Assembly: GCF_016827605.1 (NCBI RefSeq)
Contig: NZ_JAEPJQ010000001.1
Coordinates: 434,001-498,000 of the forward strand
Length of the DNA: 64,000 bases
Source: Hyunsoonleella ulvae
Lineage (GTDB): Bacteria > Bacteroidota > Bacteroidia > Flavobacteriales > Flavobacteriaceae
Direction of reading: 5' to 3'
This document shows positions 33,395 through 42,012 of the stretch, piece after piece. The notes under the pieces are model-generated. The model saw nothing but the letters and a program-made list of their open reading frames with translations. It had not been told where the DNA came from and did no database searches. Position 1 is the first letter of the stretch. Every line of letters begins with the position of its first letter. The translations under genes and the position numbers were made by a program.

Positions 33395-33904
33395 TTATTC
33401 TTTAGGTAATCTTTCGTCAATCATTTTTAGAGGCATCCCCTCCATTAAATCAAATACATCAATAATACTTCTAAAGGTATCTTCTTCTTCTGATTGTTCA
33501 GTGATAAACCATTGTAAAAATACTTCGGTTATCAAGTCACCTTCCTTTCTTGCCGCTTTAAATATTTTAAAAATAGATTCCGTAACGGCAATCTCATGTT
33601 CTAATCCTGTTTCATAAACACCACGTAAACTCTCAAAATCGTTATTTACGTTAGTGACATTAGGAGAAATAGCAGCACCGCCGTTATCATTAATAAACGT
33701 AAATATTTTCATAGCATGCTCTCTTTCCTCTTCCGCCTGCTTGTAGAAGAATGCTTTACTATTTAATAATTCGCGTTGGTCACACCAAGAAGCCATAGCT
33801 AGATATGAAGCAGATGCTTTCATCTCCATAGCAACTTGATTATTTAATAAATCCATCACATCTGGATGAATGGACATTTGTTTTCTTATAGCTGTTGTAT
33901 TCAT
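33395..33904 (-). CDS. ftnA: Ferritin (non-haem, FtnA type)
   Basis: 169 residues. Ferroxidase ligands are in place with a constant +10 shift from E. coli FtnA: E27 and Y34 (AMEMKASASY), E60 and H63 (EEEREHAMK), E104 and Q137 (ITEQSEEE). It assembles into the 24-mer iron-storage shell in the cytoplasm and oxidises Fe(II). Monocistronic; nearby genes for ferredoxin, Nfu and Mrp form an iron-sulfur neighbourhood, though they are separate transcripts. Confidence 0.96.
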   Translation of the reverse strand: MNTTAIRKQMSIHPDVMDLLNNQVAMEMKASASYLAMASWCDQRELLNSKAFFYKQAEEEREHAMKIFTFINDNGGAAISPNVTNVNNDFESLRGVYETGLEHEIAVTESIFKIFKAARKEGDLITEVFLQWFITEQSEEEDTFRSIIDVFDLMEGMPLKMIDERLPKE

Positions 33905-33993
33905 AACTTCATTGTTTTTAACAAAGTTACGACAAAAGTAAACCAGAAACTAGTATAAGTAAAATTTATACAGAGTCTAAATAAAGATAGTTT

Positions 33994-34296
33994 TTACACA
34001 TAAGATATACTGGGAGCATGAAATAAAACCATGATTTCGTCTCTTAATCTCAGTAACTGTGGAATATCTAAATAAAGAAGGTGTTGTCTATCGGCTACGA
34101 ATAACAAAACAAAATTATCGGTATTCACAATATTTTCTAGTGCATTTAAAGACGTTAAATCATTTATCTTACGTCTTAACTCTAACATTTGAGGAAAGTT
34201 TAAGTGAATATCCTTGTTAGGAGTACTTAAAACATACTTACAAAATGTAGTTTTTGAAATTTGGTACGGATATGTTACTTGCTCTTCTATATTCAC
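33994..34296 (-). CDS. Small protein made of two tandem half-repeats, unknown function
   Basis: 100 residues. Two halves share a pattern at an offset of 44: HLNFPQMLELRRKI (31-44) and YLDIPQLLRLRDEI (75-88), each preceded by a beta-like strand (FCKYVLST and FVLLFVAD). This suggests an internal duplication folding as a strand-helix pair. Cytoplasmic by sequence. I do not recognise a family. It sits between ferritin and ferredoxin, all on the minus strand, 37 bases upstream of the ferredoxin stop side, so a link to iron metabolism is only positional. Confidence 0.6.
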   Translation of the reverse strand: MNIEEQVTYPYQISKTTFCKYVLSTPNKDIHLNFPQMLELRRKINDLTSLNALENIVNTDNFVLLFVADRQHLLYLDIPQLLRLRDEIMVLFHAPSISYV

Positions 34297-34333
34297 AACG
34301 CAAATATAACTTTTTATTTAGAATAAATAAAAA

Positions 34334-34663
34334 TTAACTTTCTGGAGCTAATTCAACTTCCAAACCTTCCATATCTGGTGTAATTTGTATTTGGCAACCT
34401 AGGCGGCTATTATCGCGCACATCAAAAGCTTCAGATAACATGGCTTCCTCATCATCACCCATTTCAGGCAACTCTGTTTCACTATGCACATAACATTGGC
34501 ATGAAGCACACATGGCCATGCCACCGCATACACCAATAGTACCCTCGGGGGCAAGCTCGTAAGAACGTACAACCTCCATCAAATTCATTGCCATATCTGT
34601 TGGTGCTACAATATCGTGTGTTACACCATCCCTATCTGTTATTTTTATATTAATATCTTGCAT
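34334..34663 (-). CDS. fdx: 2Fe-2S ferredoxin, adrenodoxin-like
   Basis: 109 residues. Cluster ligands C46, C52, C55 and C90 give the C-x5-C-x2-C...C spacing of vertebrate-type/ISC ferredoxins (VCGGMAMCASCQC and SRLGCQIQITP), with an extra Cys57. It is an acidic electron carrier, probably for iron-sulfur assembly or a redox partner enzyme. A TAAATTTG box lies at 34706-34713 on the minus strand. Confidence 0.92.
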   Translation of the reverse strand: MQDINIKITDRDGVTHDIVAPTDMAMNLMEVVRSYELAPEGTIGVCGGMAMCASCQCYVHSETELPEMGDDEEAMLSEAFDVRDNSRLGCQIQITPDMEGLEVELAPES

Positions 34664-34854
34664 TTGAAACTGTTTACTGCAGAAGATTTAGCATATTTTG
34701 TGCCACAAATTTAAATGAAGAAAATGGAACTATTAAATTAATACCCTACTAATTTAATAGGATTTAACAAAAATATGAAATCCGTAAAATAAGTATGTTT
34801 TTCGCATGACTTTTGCATCAAAGGACTTGTATTATCGAAAGTTTTGTAGCATTC

Positions 34855-35100
34855 TTAAACCTCTATATTGATAACCTCTTCTATTTGAGGCACGTATTTT
34901 TTTATGGTCATCTCTACTCCAGACTTCAAAGTCATTTGGTTAACACTACAACCTACACAAGCACCTTGTAATTGCACTTTTACAAGCGTATCGTCGTTCT
35001 CGATGGACAGCAGAGATATGTCACCCCCATCACTCTGCAGGAACGGACGAATCTCTTCTAAAGCTTTCTCAACGTTTGATTTTACTTCTTCTGTTGTCAT
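34855..35100 (-). CDS. NifU-like C-terminal domain Fe-S scaffold protein
   Basis: 81 residues, essentially one Nfu domain: IRPFLQSDGGDISLLSIEN and the cluster-binding C48-V-G-C51 in GACVGCSVNQMTLKSGVE. It transfers 4Fe-4S clusters to apoproteins. It starts 3 bases after the stop of the Mrp-type ATPase on the same strand, so the two form an operon for iron-sulfur delivery. Confidence 0.93.
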   Translation of the reverse strand: MTTEEVKSNVEKALEEIRPFLQSDGGDISLLSIENDDTLVKVQLQGACVGCSVNQMTLKSGVEMTIKKYVPQIEEVINIEV

Positions 35101-35103
35101 GTC

Positions 35104-36240
35104 TTATTTCTTTACGGCTGAACATCCAGCCATTGTGGTAATTTTTATTGCTTCAGTTGGTGGCAAATTCTCATTCCTTCTTACAACCTCTTGCACTACA
35201 TTCTGCGTTAATTTTTCAAAAGCTTGCTCTAATGATGTTGCCGTTTGCAATGCCGCTGGCCTCCCTACATCTCCTGCTTCCCTAATACTTTGTACTAACG
35301 GAATTTCTCCCAAAAATGGTACTTTTAAATCTTCCGCCAAGTGTTTTGCGCCTTCTTGTCCAAAAATATAGTACTTATTATCAGGTAATTCTTCTGGTGT
35401 AAAGTACGCCATATTTTCAATAATTCCTAAAACTGGCACTTGAATACTGTCCTGTTGAAACATTGCCACACCTTTTTTGGCATCAGCCAGAGCTACATTT
35501 TGCGGTGTACTTACCACCACTGCTCCTGTTATGGGTAGCGATTGCATAATGCTTAAGTGAATATCTCCTGTTCCTGGAGGTAAATCAAGTAGTAAGAAAT
35601 CTAACTCACTCCAGTGTGCATCAAAAATCATTTGGTTTAGAGCTTTAGCTGCCATTGGCCCTCTCCATACCACCGCCTGATTAGGCTGAGTAAAAAACCC
35701 AATGGACAACACTTTAACTCCATAATTTTCAATGGGTTTCATTTTAGACTTTCCATCTATATTTACGGCTAGAGGTTTTTCTGCCTCTACATCAAACATA
35801 ATAGGTATAGATGGACCGTAAATATCTGCATCTAGCACACCTACTTTAAAACCCATTTTTGATAATGATACTGCCAAGTTAGCTGTAACTGTAGATTTGC
35901 CAACACCTCCTTTTCCTGAGGCTACCGCCACAATATTTTGAATCCCTGGAATAGGTTTTCCTTTAATAACATTAGCTTTTGGTTTTGCTGGAGCTTCTAC
36001 CTTAACATTCACAGTGATTTTTGCCTTTTCGTAAACCTTCTCGTGTATGGTCTTAAGGATATCAACTTCCGTTCGCTTTTTTGCTTGAAGGCTAGGATTA
36101 TTTATCGTAATATCTACAATAACTTCGTCTGCAAATGTTACTACATTTTTAACCGCACCACTTTCTACCATATTTTGTCCTTCGCCAGGAACTGTAATGG
36201 TTTCTAGTGCTTTTAATATATCTTGTTTATTTAACTTCAT
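35104..36240 (-). CDS. Mrp/ApbC-type Fe-S carrier P-loop ATPase
   Basis: 378 residues: an N-terminal MIP18/DUF59 domain (1-85), the deviant Walker A SGKGGVGKST (108-117), DADIYGPSIPIMF, and LLLDLPPGTGD as Walker B. The family assembles and transfers iron-sulfur clusters as a dimer. The usual CxxC between ENMAYF and YYIFG is absent here (TPEELPDNK occupies it), and the only cysteine in the protein is C374 near the C-terminus. A TATCTTTG box lies at 36268-36275 (minus). The 36241-36553 gap holds this promoter, the promoter of the next gene and otherwise only AT-rich DNA. Confidence 0.92.
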   Translation of the reverse strand: MKLNKQDILKALETITVPGEGQNMVESGAVKNVVTFADEVIVDITINNPSLQAKKRTEVDILKTIHEKVYEKAKITVNVKVEAPAKPKANVIKGKPIPGIQNIVAVASGKGGVGKSTVTANLAVSLSKMGFKVGVLDADIYGPSIPIMFDVEAEKPLAVNIDGKSKMKPIENYGVKVLSIGFFTQPNQAVVWRGPMAAKALNQMIFDAHWSELDFLLLDLPPGTGDIHLSIMQSLPITGAVVVSTPQNVALADAKKGVAMFQQDSIQVPVLGIIENMAYFTPEELPDNKYYIFGQEGAKHLAEDLKVPFLGEIPLVQSIREAGDVGRPAALQTATSLEQAFEKLTQNVVQEVVRRNENLPPTEAIKITTMAGCSAVKK

Positions 36241-36489
36241 TGCCTTTATTCAGAATCATTCTAAGTGCAAAGATAGTTAATAATGACAGAAGACTGATGA
36301 CGGAAGTTAGAAGATTTATTGATGTAGTTATTGGGTTAGGTTATCGTATTTTATTATTCTGATAAATAACATTACATAAAATTAAAGAGGTAATAATTAC
36401 TGTTTTTAATGAAATTAAAAGAAAACAAGCTATCGAAATGAACTATTCATAAAAAATAAGGTAAATCTTTCATCATGAATAAAACATTA

Positions 36490-36497
36490 TATCTTTG
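36490..36497 (+). promoter_or_regulatory. -7 box before the 36554 lipoprotein gene
   Basis: TATCTTTG, with TTTC 18 bases upstream (36468-36471) as a weak -33 element. Places the transcript start near 36504, about 50 bases before the ATG. Confidence 0.6.
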
Positions 36498-36553
36498 TCT
36501 CTTAATTTTGAATATCAAAATAGAATATTCTTAACCCAAACTTTTTTTTGATT

Positions 36554-37126
36554 ATGTTACACAAAACACTTAAACGAGTAGTATTATTTTTTGTAGTTGC
36601 TACTGCTACGCTTAGTTGTGAGAGCAACGATGACACAATGGACACATCTGGAGATTTGTTGGGAGACTGGGAATTAACCAGTTACACCACTAGTGGCAGT
36701 ACATCAGCAACTGTACAAGGCAACACCATAAGCTCTAACTATACTGGAAAAGCCCTTAATATTGATTACATCATGACAATAAGTGAAAATCCTAATAGAG
36801 CCATTACTGAAAATGGTAGTTTTGATATTGAATTGGTATCATCTATCAATGGAGTTAATTCAACAGAAACTACCTCAATAAACAATATTAACTCTGAAAC
36901 TGGCTGGAGTAGAAATGGCAACATATTGACATTTACTGAAGAATTTGCTTCATTTGACACCAATGCACCTGTTGTTGATGATGTTTCAGCTAATCCTGAT
37001 TACATTATAGAGGAACTTACTGATACATCTTTAATACTAAGTACAAGTATATCAGAGCAAATCAATGATTCTGGAGTTGATTTTGACGTTGATGTTATGC
37101 TTAGACTTACGTTTGCAAGAATTTAA
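36554..37126 (+). CDS. Lipocalin-like lipoprotein of unknown function
   Basis: 190 residues from ATG 36554; an in-frame TTG at 36548 is less likely. MLHKTLKRVVLFFVVATATLSC is a lipoprotein signal followed by acidic ESNDDTMD, a hint of surface exposure. The mature part opens with LLGDWELTSYT, the W-containing first strand common to lipocalin-like DUF4923/DUF5004-type proteins, and ends with strand DVDVMLRLTFARI. The ligand is unknown. Monocistronic, with its own promoter and terminator. Confidence 0.72.
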   Translation: MLHKTLKRVVLFFVVATATLSCESNDDTMDTSGDLLGDWELTSYTTSGSTSATVQGNTISSNYTGKALNIDYIMTISENPNRAITENGSFDIELVSSINGVNSTETTSINNINSETGWSRNGNILTFTEEFASFDTNAPVVDDVSANPDYIIEELTDTSLILSTSISEQINDSGVDFDVDVMLRLTFARI

Positions 37127-37137
37127 TAACAAAAAGT

Positions 37138-37173
37138 AAACCGCCTTATGTTGAGCTTTAGGCGGTTTTCTTT
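37138..37173 (+). terminator. Intrinsic terminator after the lipocalin-like gene
   Basis: AAACCGCC (37138-37145) pairs with GGCGGTTT (37161-37168), followed by a T-rich run. Confidence 0.88.
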
Positions 37174-37192
37174 TTATGCTTAAAATAAGTTT

Positions 37193-37522
37193 TTATAGGT
37201 TTTTTGATGGATCCCAAAACACGGCATCAAAATTTTTAATCTGGTTATCCTCTACAATTACGCCTTCGCTTTCCAGAAGTTGCTGCATTAAATTAGTACC
37301 ATCAAAATGATGTTTCCCGGTTAACAAGCCCTTTCTATTTACCACACGGTGTGCTGGCACATCTTTTCCTGCAGAACCATTCATAGCATATCCCACCATT
37401 CTTGCGCTTCTTACAGCTCCCAAATACTTAGCAATAGCACCATAACTGGTTACTCTTCCATATGGTATTAAACGCGCTACTTCATAAACCTTATCAAAAA
37501 AACTAAGCCTTTCTGGTTTCAT
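37193..37522 (-). CDS. Alkyltransferase-like protein (ATL), MGMT family without the reactive cysteine
   Basis: 109 residues. The active-site motif PCHRV of O6-alkylguanine transferases reads P56-A-H-R-V60, so there is no alkyl acceptor. Tyr27 and Arg41 (TSYGAIAKYLGAVRSARMVG) match the base-flipping Tyr and Arg finger. ATLs bind alkylated guanine and hand it to nucleotide excision repair. It is the last gene of the trmB-LysE-ATL run, 3 bases from the LysE stop side, probably co-transcribed. Confidence 0.92.
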   Translation of the reverse strand: MKPERLSFFDKVYEVARLIPYGRVTSYGAIAKYLGAVRSARMVGYAMNGSAGKDVPAHRVVNRKGLLTGKHHFDGTNLMQQLLESEGVIVEDNQIKNFDAVFWDPSKNL

Positions 37523-37525
37523 TTT

Positions 37526-38155
37526 TTAAAAGTCTTTAATAACATTTATTAAGGTTATAATTGAAATTATCCCCGTAATGCCTCCAATAATATAGTTCAT
37601 GTTTTTTTGAGAAGTAAACGACTTACTCTTTATTTTATCGAAAAAGAAAATGTATATGTACAACATTACAAAAGTGCCCATACCAGCTCCCGCTACATAA
37701 GACAAGATACTCGTAAGTTCAAAATCCAATACATGAATAGATGCCAATGTTATGGTTACATAGGCTTGATATGGTATTGGAAATACGTTGATTGCAGACA
37801 TTAACATGCCTTGAAAAAACCGACTGTGCTTACTTTTAACCTTTGGTGCTATTTGCTGTTTGTTTGAAGCTTTTGCGATAAACAAAAAATAAATTGTTAT
37901 TAAAATGAATATTACCAATGCAATACTCCTAAGGATATCTACCACTTCAGGGTGCTTACTTAAGTATCTAGCAAAAATGGCTGCCAAGTATGTTTGGGCA
38001 AAAACGGTAATACATACTCCAATGGAAAACACAACACCTCTTACATGCCCTTCTTTAAGACTTATTTTAGCCGCCGTCATATTTAGTAATCCCGGTGGAA
38101 TTACACCTATTAATGCAAAGAAAAGACCAATAAAAAAAATAAAAGTAAGGTTCAT
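37526..38155 (-). CDS. LysE-family transporter
   Basis: 209 residues with about six hydrophobic segments, starting MNLTFIFFIGLFFALIGVIP, where GLLNMTAAKISLKEGHVRG carries the LysE-type PG-N-x(n)-G pattern of the first loop. The family exports amino acids or small metabolites using the proton gradient. The gene starts directly after the trmB stop, so the two are translationally linked. Substrate unknown. Confidence 0.82.
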   Translation of the reverse strand: MNLTFIFFIGLFFALIGVIPPGLLNMTAAKISLKEGHVRGVVFSIGVCITVFAQTYLAAIFARYLSKHPEVVDILRSIALVIFILITIYFLFIAKASNKQQIAPKVKSKHSRFFQGMLMSAINVFPIPYQAYVTITLASIHVLDFELTSILSYVAGAGMGTFVMLYIYIFFFDKIKSKSFTSQKNMNYIIGGITGIISIITLINVIKDF

Positions 38156-38833
38156 TTACCCATTTATTTTAAACCTTATAAAGGTAATAGGTTTATTTTG
38201 TTCTAGATATTGTGATTCGTAAAAAGTTTGTATGCTAGTAACTTCCTCTGGACTGCCTTCTTGCTTATATACATTATGGTTTGCATACAATACCTCATGC
38301 CCTGCCCCGTGTAATAATCCTAGTGTATATCCGTGCATAAACTCACTGTCTGTTTTTAAATTAACCAAACCGCTAGGTTTCAAAATTTGTTTGTAACGTT
38401 TTAAAAACTCCAAATTTGTTAAACGATGTTTGGTGCGCTTGTACTTTATTTGCGGATCTGGAAAGGTAATCCAAATTTCATCTACTTCGTTTTCTGCAAA
38501 AGCATGGTCTATCAATTCAATTTGTGTTCGTAGAAATGCCACATTGGCTAAACTTTCTTCAATTGCGGTTTTGGCACCTCGCCAAAACCTGGCTCCTTTA
38601 ATATCTACACCTATAAAATTTTTATCTGGATATTTTTGTGCCAGCGCTACTGAGTATTCTCCTTTTCCACAACCTAATTCTAAAACAATTGGGTTATTAT
38701 TTTTAAAGAATTTTTTGCGCCATTGTCCTTTCAACTCATATTCGCTATTAACCAGTACTTCTCGTGTTGGTTGAAACACATTTGCAAAGGTTTCGTTTTC
38801 CTTAAAACGTTTTAGTTTGTTTTTGCTACCCAA
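38156..38833 (-). CDS. trmB: tRNA (guanine-46-N7)-methyltransferase
   Basis: 225 residues. LELGCGKGEYSVALAQKYPD binds SAM, FIGVDIKGARFWRGA follows, and DEIWITFPDPQIKYKRTKHRL holds the family's PDPW-like segment for tRNA binding and catalysis, with Q in place of W. It makes m7G46 in tRNA. First gene of a minus-strand operon with LysE and ATL. Confidence 0.95.
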   Translation of the reverse strand: MGSKNKLKRFKENETFANVFQPTREVLVNSEYELKGQWRKKFFKNNNPIVLELGCGKGEYSVALAQKYPDKNFIGVDIKGARFWRGAKTAIEESLANVAFLRTQIELIDHAFAENEVDEIWITFPDPQIKYKRTKHRLTNLEFLKRYKQILKPSGLVNLKTDSEFMHGYTLGLLHGAGHEVLYANHNVYKQEGSPEEVTSIQTFYESQYLEQNKPITFIRFKING

Positions 38834-38931
38834 AGTATATTAACTTTTTCTTAATTATTTATTTTGAATTGGTAAAATTAAGGAAATATATAACAGGGTT
38901 TATATCTTTACTTTTGATTTTAGCCTGAACC

Positions 38932-39050
38932 GCGTGAGGGATTGAGGGATTTGTTGAAGCTCTTTTTGCGTTATTGCCTGCCAGTTGTAGGCAGGCAATA
39001 ACGCAAAAAAGCGACTCCCGAAAGCCCGACTTGAGGTACGAGAGGCACGC
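38932..39050 (+). ncRNA. Structured dispersed element, copy B, with long internal hairpin
   Basis: Closing helix GCGTG (38932-38936) / CACGC (39046-39050). AGGGATTGAGGGAT follows the 5' strand; then a 21-bp hairpin (38962-38982 with 38990-39011, one bulged A, loop AGTTGTA); then CTCCCGAAAGCCCGAC on the 3' side. It shares layout and the GGGAT/AGCCCGAC boxes with copy A. A TACTTTTG -7-like box (38909-38916) ends 15 bases before the element, and the glycosyltransferase ATG is 12 bases after it, so the element would form most of that gene's 5' leader. Confidence 0.55.
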
Positions 39051-39061
39051 CATAATAAAAC

Positions 39062-40108
39062 ATGAAAAAACGAATATTAGTTGCTCCTCTTAACTGGGGC
39101 CTAGGACACGCCACCAGATGCATACCCATACTTACAGCTTTAGATGCAAGTGGTTTTCAACCTATAATTGCGAGCGATGGCTTAGCATTAACCTTATTAC
39201 AAAAGGAATTCCCGCAATTCTCTTCGATAGAATTGCCATCTTACGGTGTGACCTACTCCAAAAAAGGAAGTCATTTTAAGTTAAAAATGATAAAGGATTC
39301 CCCAAAATTGGTAAAGGCGATTAAAGCTGAAAAAAAAGCCATACGTGATATTGTAGAGACGCATAACATTTCAGGAATTATTTCAGATAATAGGCTTGGT
39401 GTTTACAATAAGCATGTACCATGCGCCTTTATTACCCACCAACTTAATGTTTTAAGTGGCACCACCACTTGGTTTAGCACCAAACTGCATGAGAAGTACA
39501 TTACTCGTTTTAATGAATGCTGGGTTCCTGATGCAGAGAGCGACCTTAACTTATCTGGAAAGTTAGGACACAAAAAACACCTAAGCATTACCACAAAATA
39601 TATGGGCCCAATAAGCAGATTTACCAAGATGGATCTGGAGGAATCTATTGATTTACTTGTATTGCTTTCTGGCCCTGAACCTCAACGCTCTTTACTTGAA
39701 GACAAATTACTAAAAGAGGTTAAAAACTTTAGTGGTAATGTTGTAGTAGTTAGGGGAATACCACAGAAACAACAAACGATTGAACAGAAACAAGGTGTGA
39801 CTATTTATAATTTTATGACCTCCAATCGTCTTGAAAAAACGATAAACCAGAGTAAATTAGTACTGTCTAGATCTGGATACACCACCGTAATGGATCTTGC
39901 AAAACTGGAGAAGAAAGCATTTTTTATTCCAACACCAGGGCAAACCGAACAGGAATACTTGGCAAAACGTTTAACACAACAGGGGTTTGTTCCCAGTTGC
40001 TCACAAAAAGACTTTAGCATCTTTTTACTCGACAAGATTTCTGAATACAAAGGATTAAAAAGTTTTAATACTCAGGTTGACTATAAAGATTTATTCAGCC
40101 TTTTCTAG
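39062..40108 (+). CDS. MurG/GT28-like glycosyltransferase family protein
   Basis: 348 residues. The start ILVAPLNWGLGHATRCIPIL is the N-terminal GT-B loop (GxGHxxR), and the C-terminal half has VVVRGIPQKQQ, MTSNRLEKTINQSKLVLSRSG and TPGQTEQEYLAKRL, as in UDP-sugar-binding GT28 C-terminal domains. It probably transfers a sugar from a nucleotide donor at the inner membrane face; the acceptor is unknown. Its last 18 bases overlap the convergent histidine kinase gene. The short leader is almost wholly structured element B. Confidence 0.82.
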   Translation: MKKRILVAPLNWGLGHATRCIPILTALDASGFQPIIASDGLALTLLQKEFPQFSSIELPSYGVTYSKKGSHFKLKMIKDSPKLVKAIKAEKKAIRDIVETHNISGIISDNRLGVYNKHVPCAFITHQLNVLSGTTTWFSTKLHEKYITRFNECWVPDAESDLNLSGKLGHKKHLSITTKYMGPISRFTKMDLEESIDLLVLLSGPEPQRSLLEDKLLKEVKNFSGNVVVVRGIPQKQQTIEQKQGVTIYNFMTSNRLEKTINQSKLVLSRSGYTTVMDLAKLEKKAFFIPTPGQTEQEYLAKRLTQQGFVPSCSQKDFSIFLLDKISEYKGLKSFNTQVDYKDLFSLF

Positions 40109-41134
40109 AGTAAAAGAGAACTCGCTACCTACACCATATTCACTTTCTACATAGATACGTTCTTTGTGCGCTTCTATGATATGTTTTACTATGGATAAAC
40201 CTAAACCTGAACCTCCTTCTCTTCTCGATCCACTTTTGTCAACTCTATAGAAACGCTCAAATAAACGTGCCAAATGGTTCTTTTCTATTCCTTCTCCATT
40301 ATCGGTAACTCGAATAATCGCCTTATTCTTGATTAAATTTTCTATACTTACCTCTGTAGTTCCTTTTATACGTCCATACTTTAAGGAATTAATTATAAGG
40401 TTTACGAGCACTTGTTGAATACGCTCCTTATCGGCGCGCACCATAACTGGTGTAATATAATCCCTGTCAAATGTTAGCGTAATTTTCTTTTCGTTGGCAC
40501 GCATTTCTACCATGCCAAATACTTCTTTAATGAGTGTAACAATATCAAACACCTCTGGTTGCAGGCGTAAATCCCCAGCTTCTAACTTGGTTATTAAATC
40601 TAAATCGCTCACAATATAGCTTAGGCGTTCTACTGCACTATTGGCTCTTTCTAAATATTTTTTACGCGTTTTTTTATCATTCATCGCCCCATCCAACAAG
40701 GTTAAAATATAACCTTGAATGGTAAACAATGGTGTTTTTAATTCATGCGATACATTACCCAAAAATTCCTTTCGGTATTGTTCCCTTACTTTTAAAGTTT
40801 CAATTTCAAGTTTTTTATCTCTTGCAAACTTATCTATTTCCTGTGTAAGCGTCGCCATGTCTGTAGTAATGGCGCCTCGGGTTAAACTTGTGGATTCTAA
40901 TAACGTTAAGTCGTCATAAATACTTTTTACCCTTCTATATATATATCGTTCTACGCGGTATTGAATGATTACAAAAGAAAACGCATAAAAACATATACCA
41001 AATATTAAAACGGGTAACCACTTAAACGTAAAGTAATAGTACAAAAAAACACTCATTAAGAGTGTAAAGAATATGGTAATGTACAGCGATGTATGTATCG
41101 CAAACTTATAAGATTTCTTAAATTTTACTTGCAT
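40091..41134 (-). CDS. PhoR-like sensor histidine kinase
   Basis: 347 residues. Two membrane segments (about 15-37 and 39-59) with almost no periplasmic loop, then a HAMP-like linker. H-box FLGNVSHELKTPL has the phosphorylated H130; the N-box is NLIINSLKYG, and the G-boxes VTDNGEGI and GGSGLGLSIVKHI complete a HisKA/HATPase unit. The lack of an external domain suggests it senses a membrane-internal or partner-protein signal. It overlaps the response regulator stop by one base (ATGA type), and its end overlaps the convergent glycosyltransferase gene by 18 bases. Confidence 0.92.
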   Translation of the reverse strand: MQVKFKKSYKFAIHTSLYITIFFTLLMSVFLYYYFTFKWLPVLIFGICFYAFSFVIIQYRVERYIYRRVKSIYDDLTLLESTSLTRGAITTDMATLTQEIDKFARDKKLEIETLKVREQYRKEFLGNVSHELKTPLFTIQGYILTLLDGAMNDKKTRKKYLERANSAVERLSYIVSDLDLITKLEAGDLRLQPEVFDIVTLIKEVFGMVEMRANEKKITLTFDRDYITPVMVRADKERIQQVLVNLIINSLKYGRIKGTTEVSIENLIKNKAIIRVTDNGEGIEKNHLARLFERFYRVDKSGSRREGGSGLGLSIVKHIIEAHKERIYVESEYGVGSEFSFTLEKAE

Positions 41135-41811
41135 TAGTCTACAAACTTGTAGCCGACACCTTTTACGGTTTTAAAACTTTTATCACCAATCTTTTCGCGT
41201 AATTTACGAATGTGTACATCTATGGTACGCCCTCCAACTACAACTTCATTCCCCCAAACTTTGTCTAGGATTTCATCTCGTTTAAAAACTTTACCGGGTT
41301 TAGACGCCAATAAAGATAGCAATTCAAACTCTTTTCTAGGTAAAATTATTTCATTTCCCTTTAGGACAATTTTATACTCATCTCTATTTATTACAAGGTT
41401 TCCAACCTTAACAGTATCTTTTACATCTTCTTTAAAACGTCTCAATAACGCTTTTACTTTGCTTACAAGCACTTTTGGTTTTATAGGCTTAGTAATGTAA
41501 TCGTCTGCACCTGCATCAAAACCTGCCACCTGAGAATAGTCTTCGCCTCTGGCAGTTAAAAAAGTAATGACTACATCTTTTAATTCTGGTTGCTTTCGTA
41601 TGTTTTCACAAGCTTCAATACCATCCATTTCAGGCATCATAACATCCAAAATTATCAATTGCGGCAATTCCTTTTTTGCTTTTTTTACAGCCTCAACTCC
41701 ATTTTCGGCAGTAATTACTTGATATCCTTCGTTTGATAAGTTGTAGCCTACTATCTCCAAGATATCTGGTTCATCATCTACAAGAAGTATTTTTATATCC
41801 TTTTTATTCAT
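41134..41811 (-). CDS. OmpR/PhoB-type response regulator
   Basis: 225 residues. Receiver domain with D12, D13, phospho-acceptor D56 (IILDVMMPEMDG) and K108 (DYITKPIKPK), then a winged-helix output domain (about 130-225) with GRTIDVHIRKLREKIGDKS and VKGVGYKF. It binds DNA as a dimer when phosphorylated by the kinase that follows. The gene pair has the layout of a PhoB/PhoR system, but no phosphate genes are near, so the stimulus is not assigned. Confidence 0.94.
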   Translation of the reverse strand: MNKKDIKILLVDDEPDILEIVGYNLSNEGYQVITAENGVEAVKKAKKELPQLIILDVMMPEMDGIEACENIRKQPELKDVVITFLTARGEDYSQVAGFDAGADDYITKPIKPKVLVSKVKALLRRFKEDVKDTVKVGNLVINRDEYKIVLKGNEIILPRKEFELLSLLASKPGKVFKRDEILDKVWGNEVVVGGRTIDVHIRKLREKIGDKSFKTVKGVGYKFVD

Positions 41812-42012
41812 TATGGTATTAATGATATTTATATAAGAAGTAAAGATAAAACTATTAACGATAATTTATAAAACTTAAAACACAAATAACAAAAAGGTAA
41901 CAAAGCTCTTACAGAGATTTAACTTTTCGATGTAAAACATAAATATTTAACAGTATTTTGGTATGACTTTTGCAGTTCTTGTAGTAATTTTACATCACAT
42001 AAGAAGCAATTT

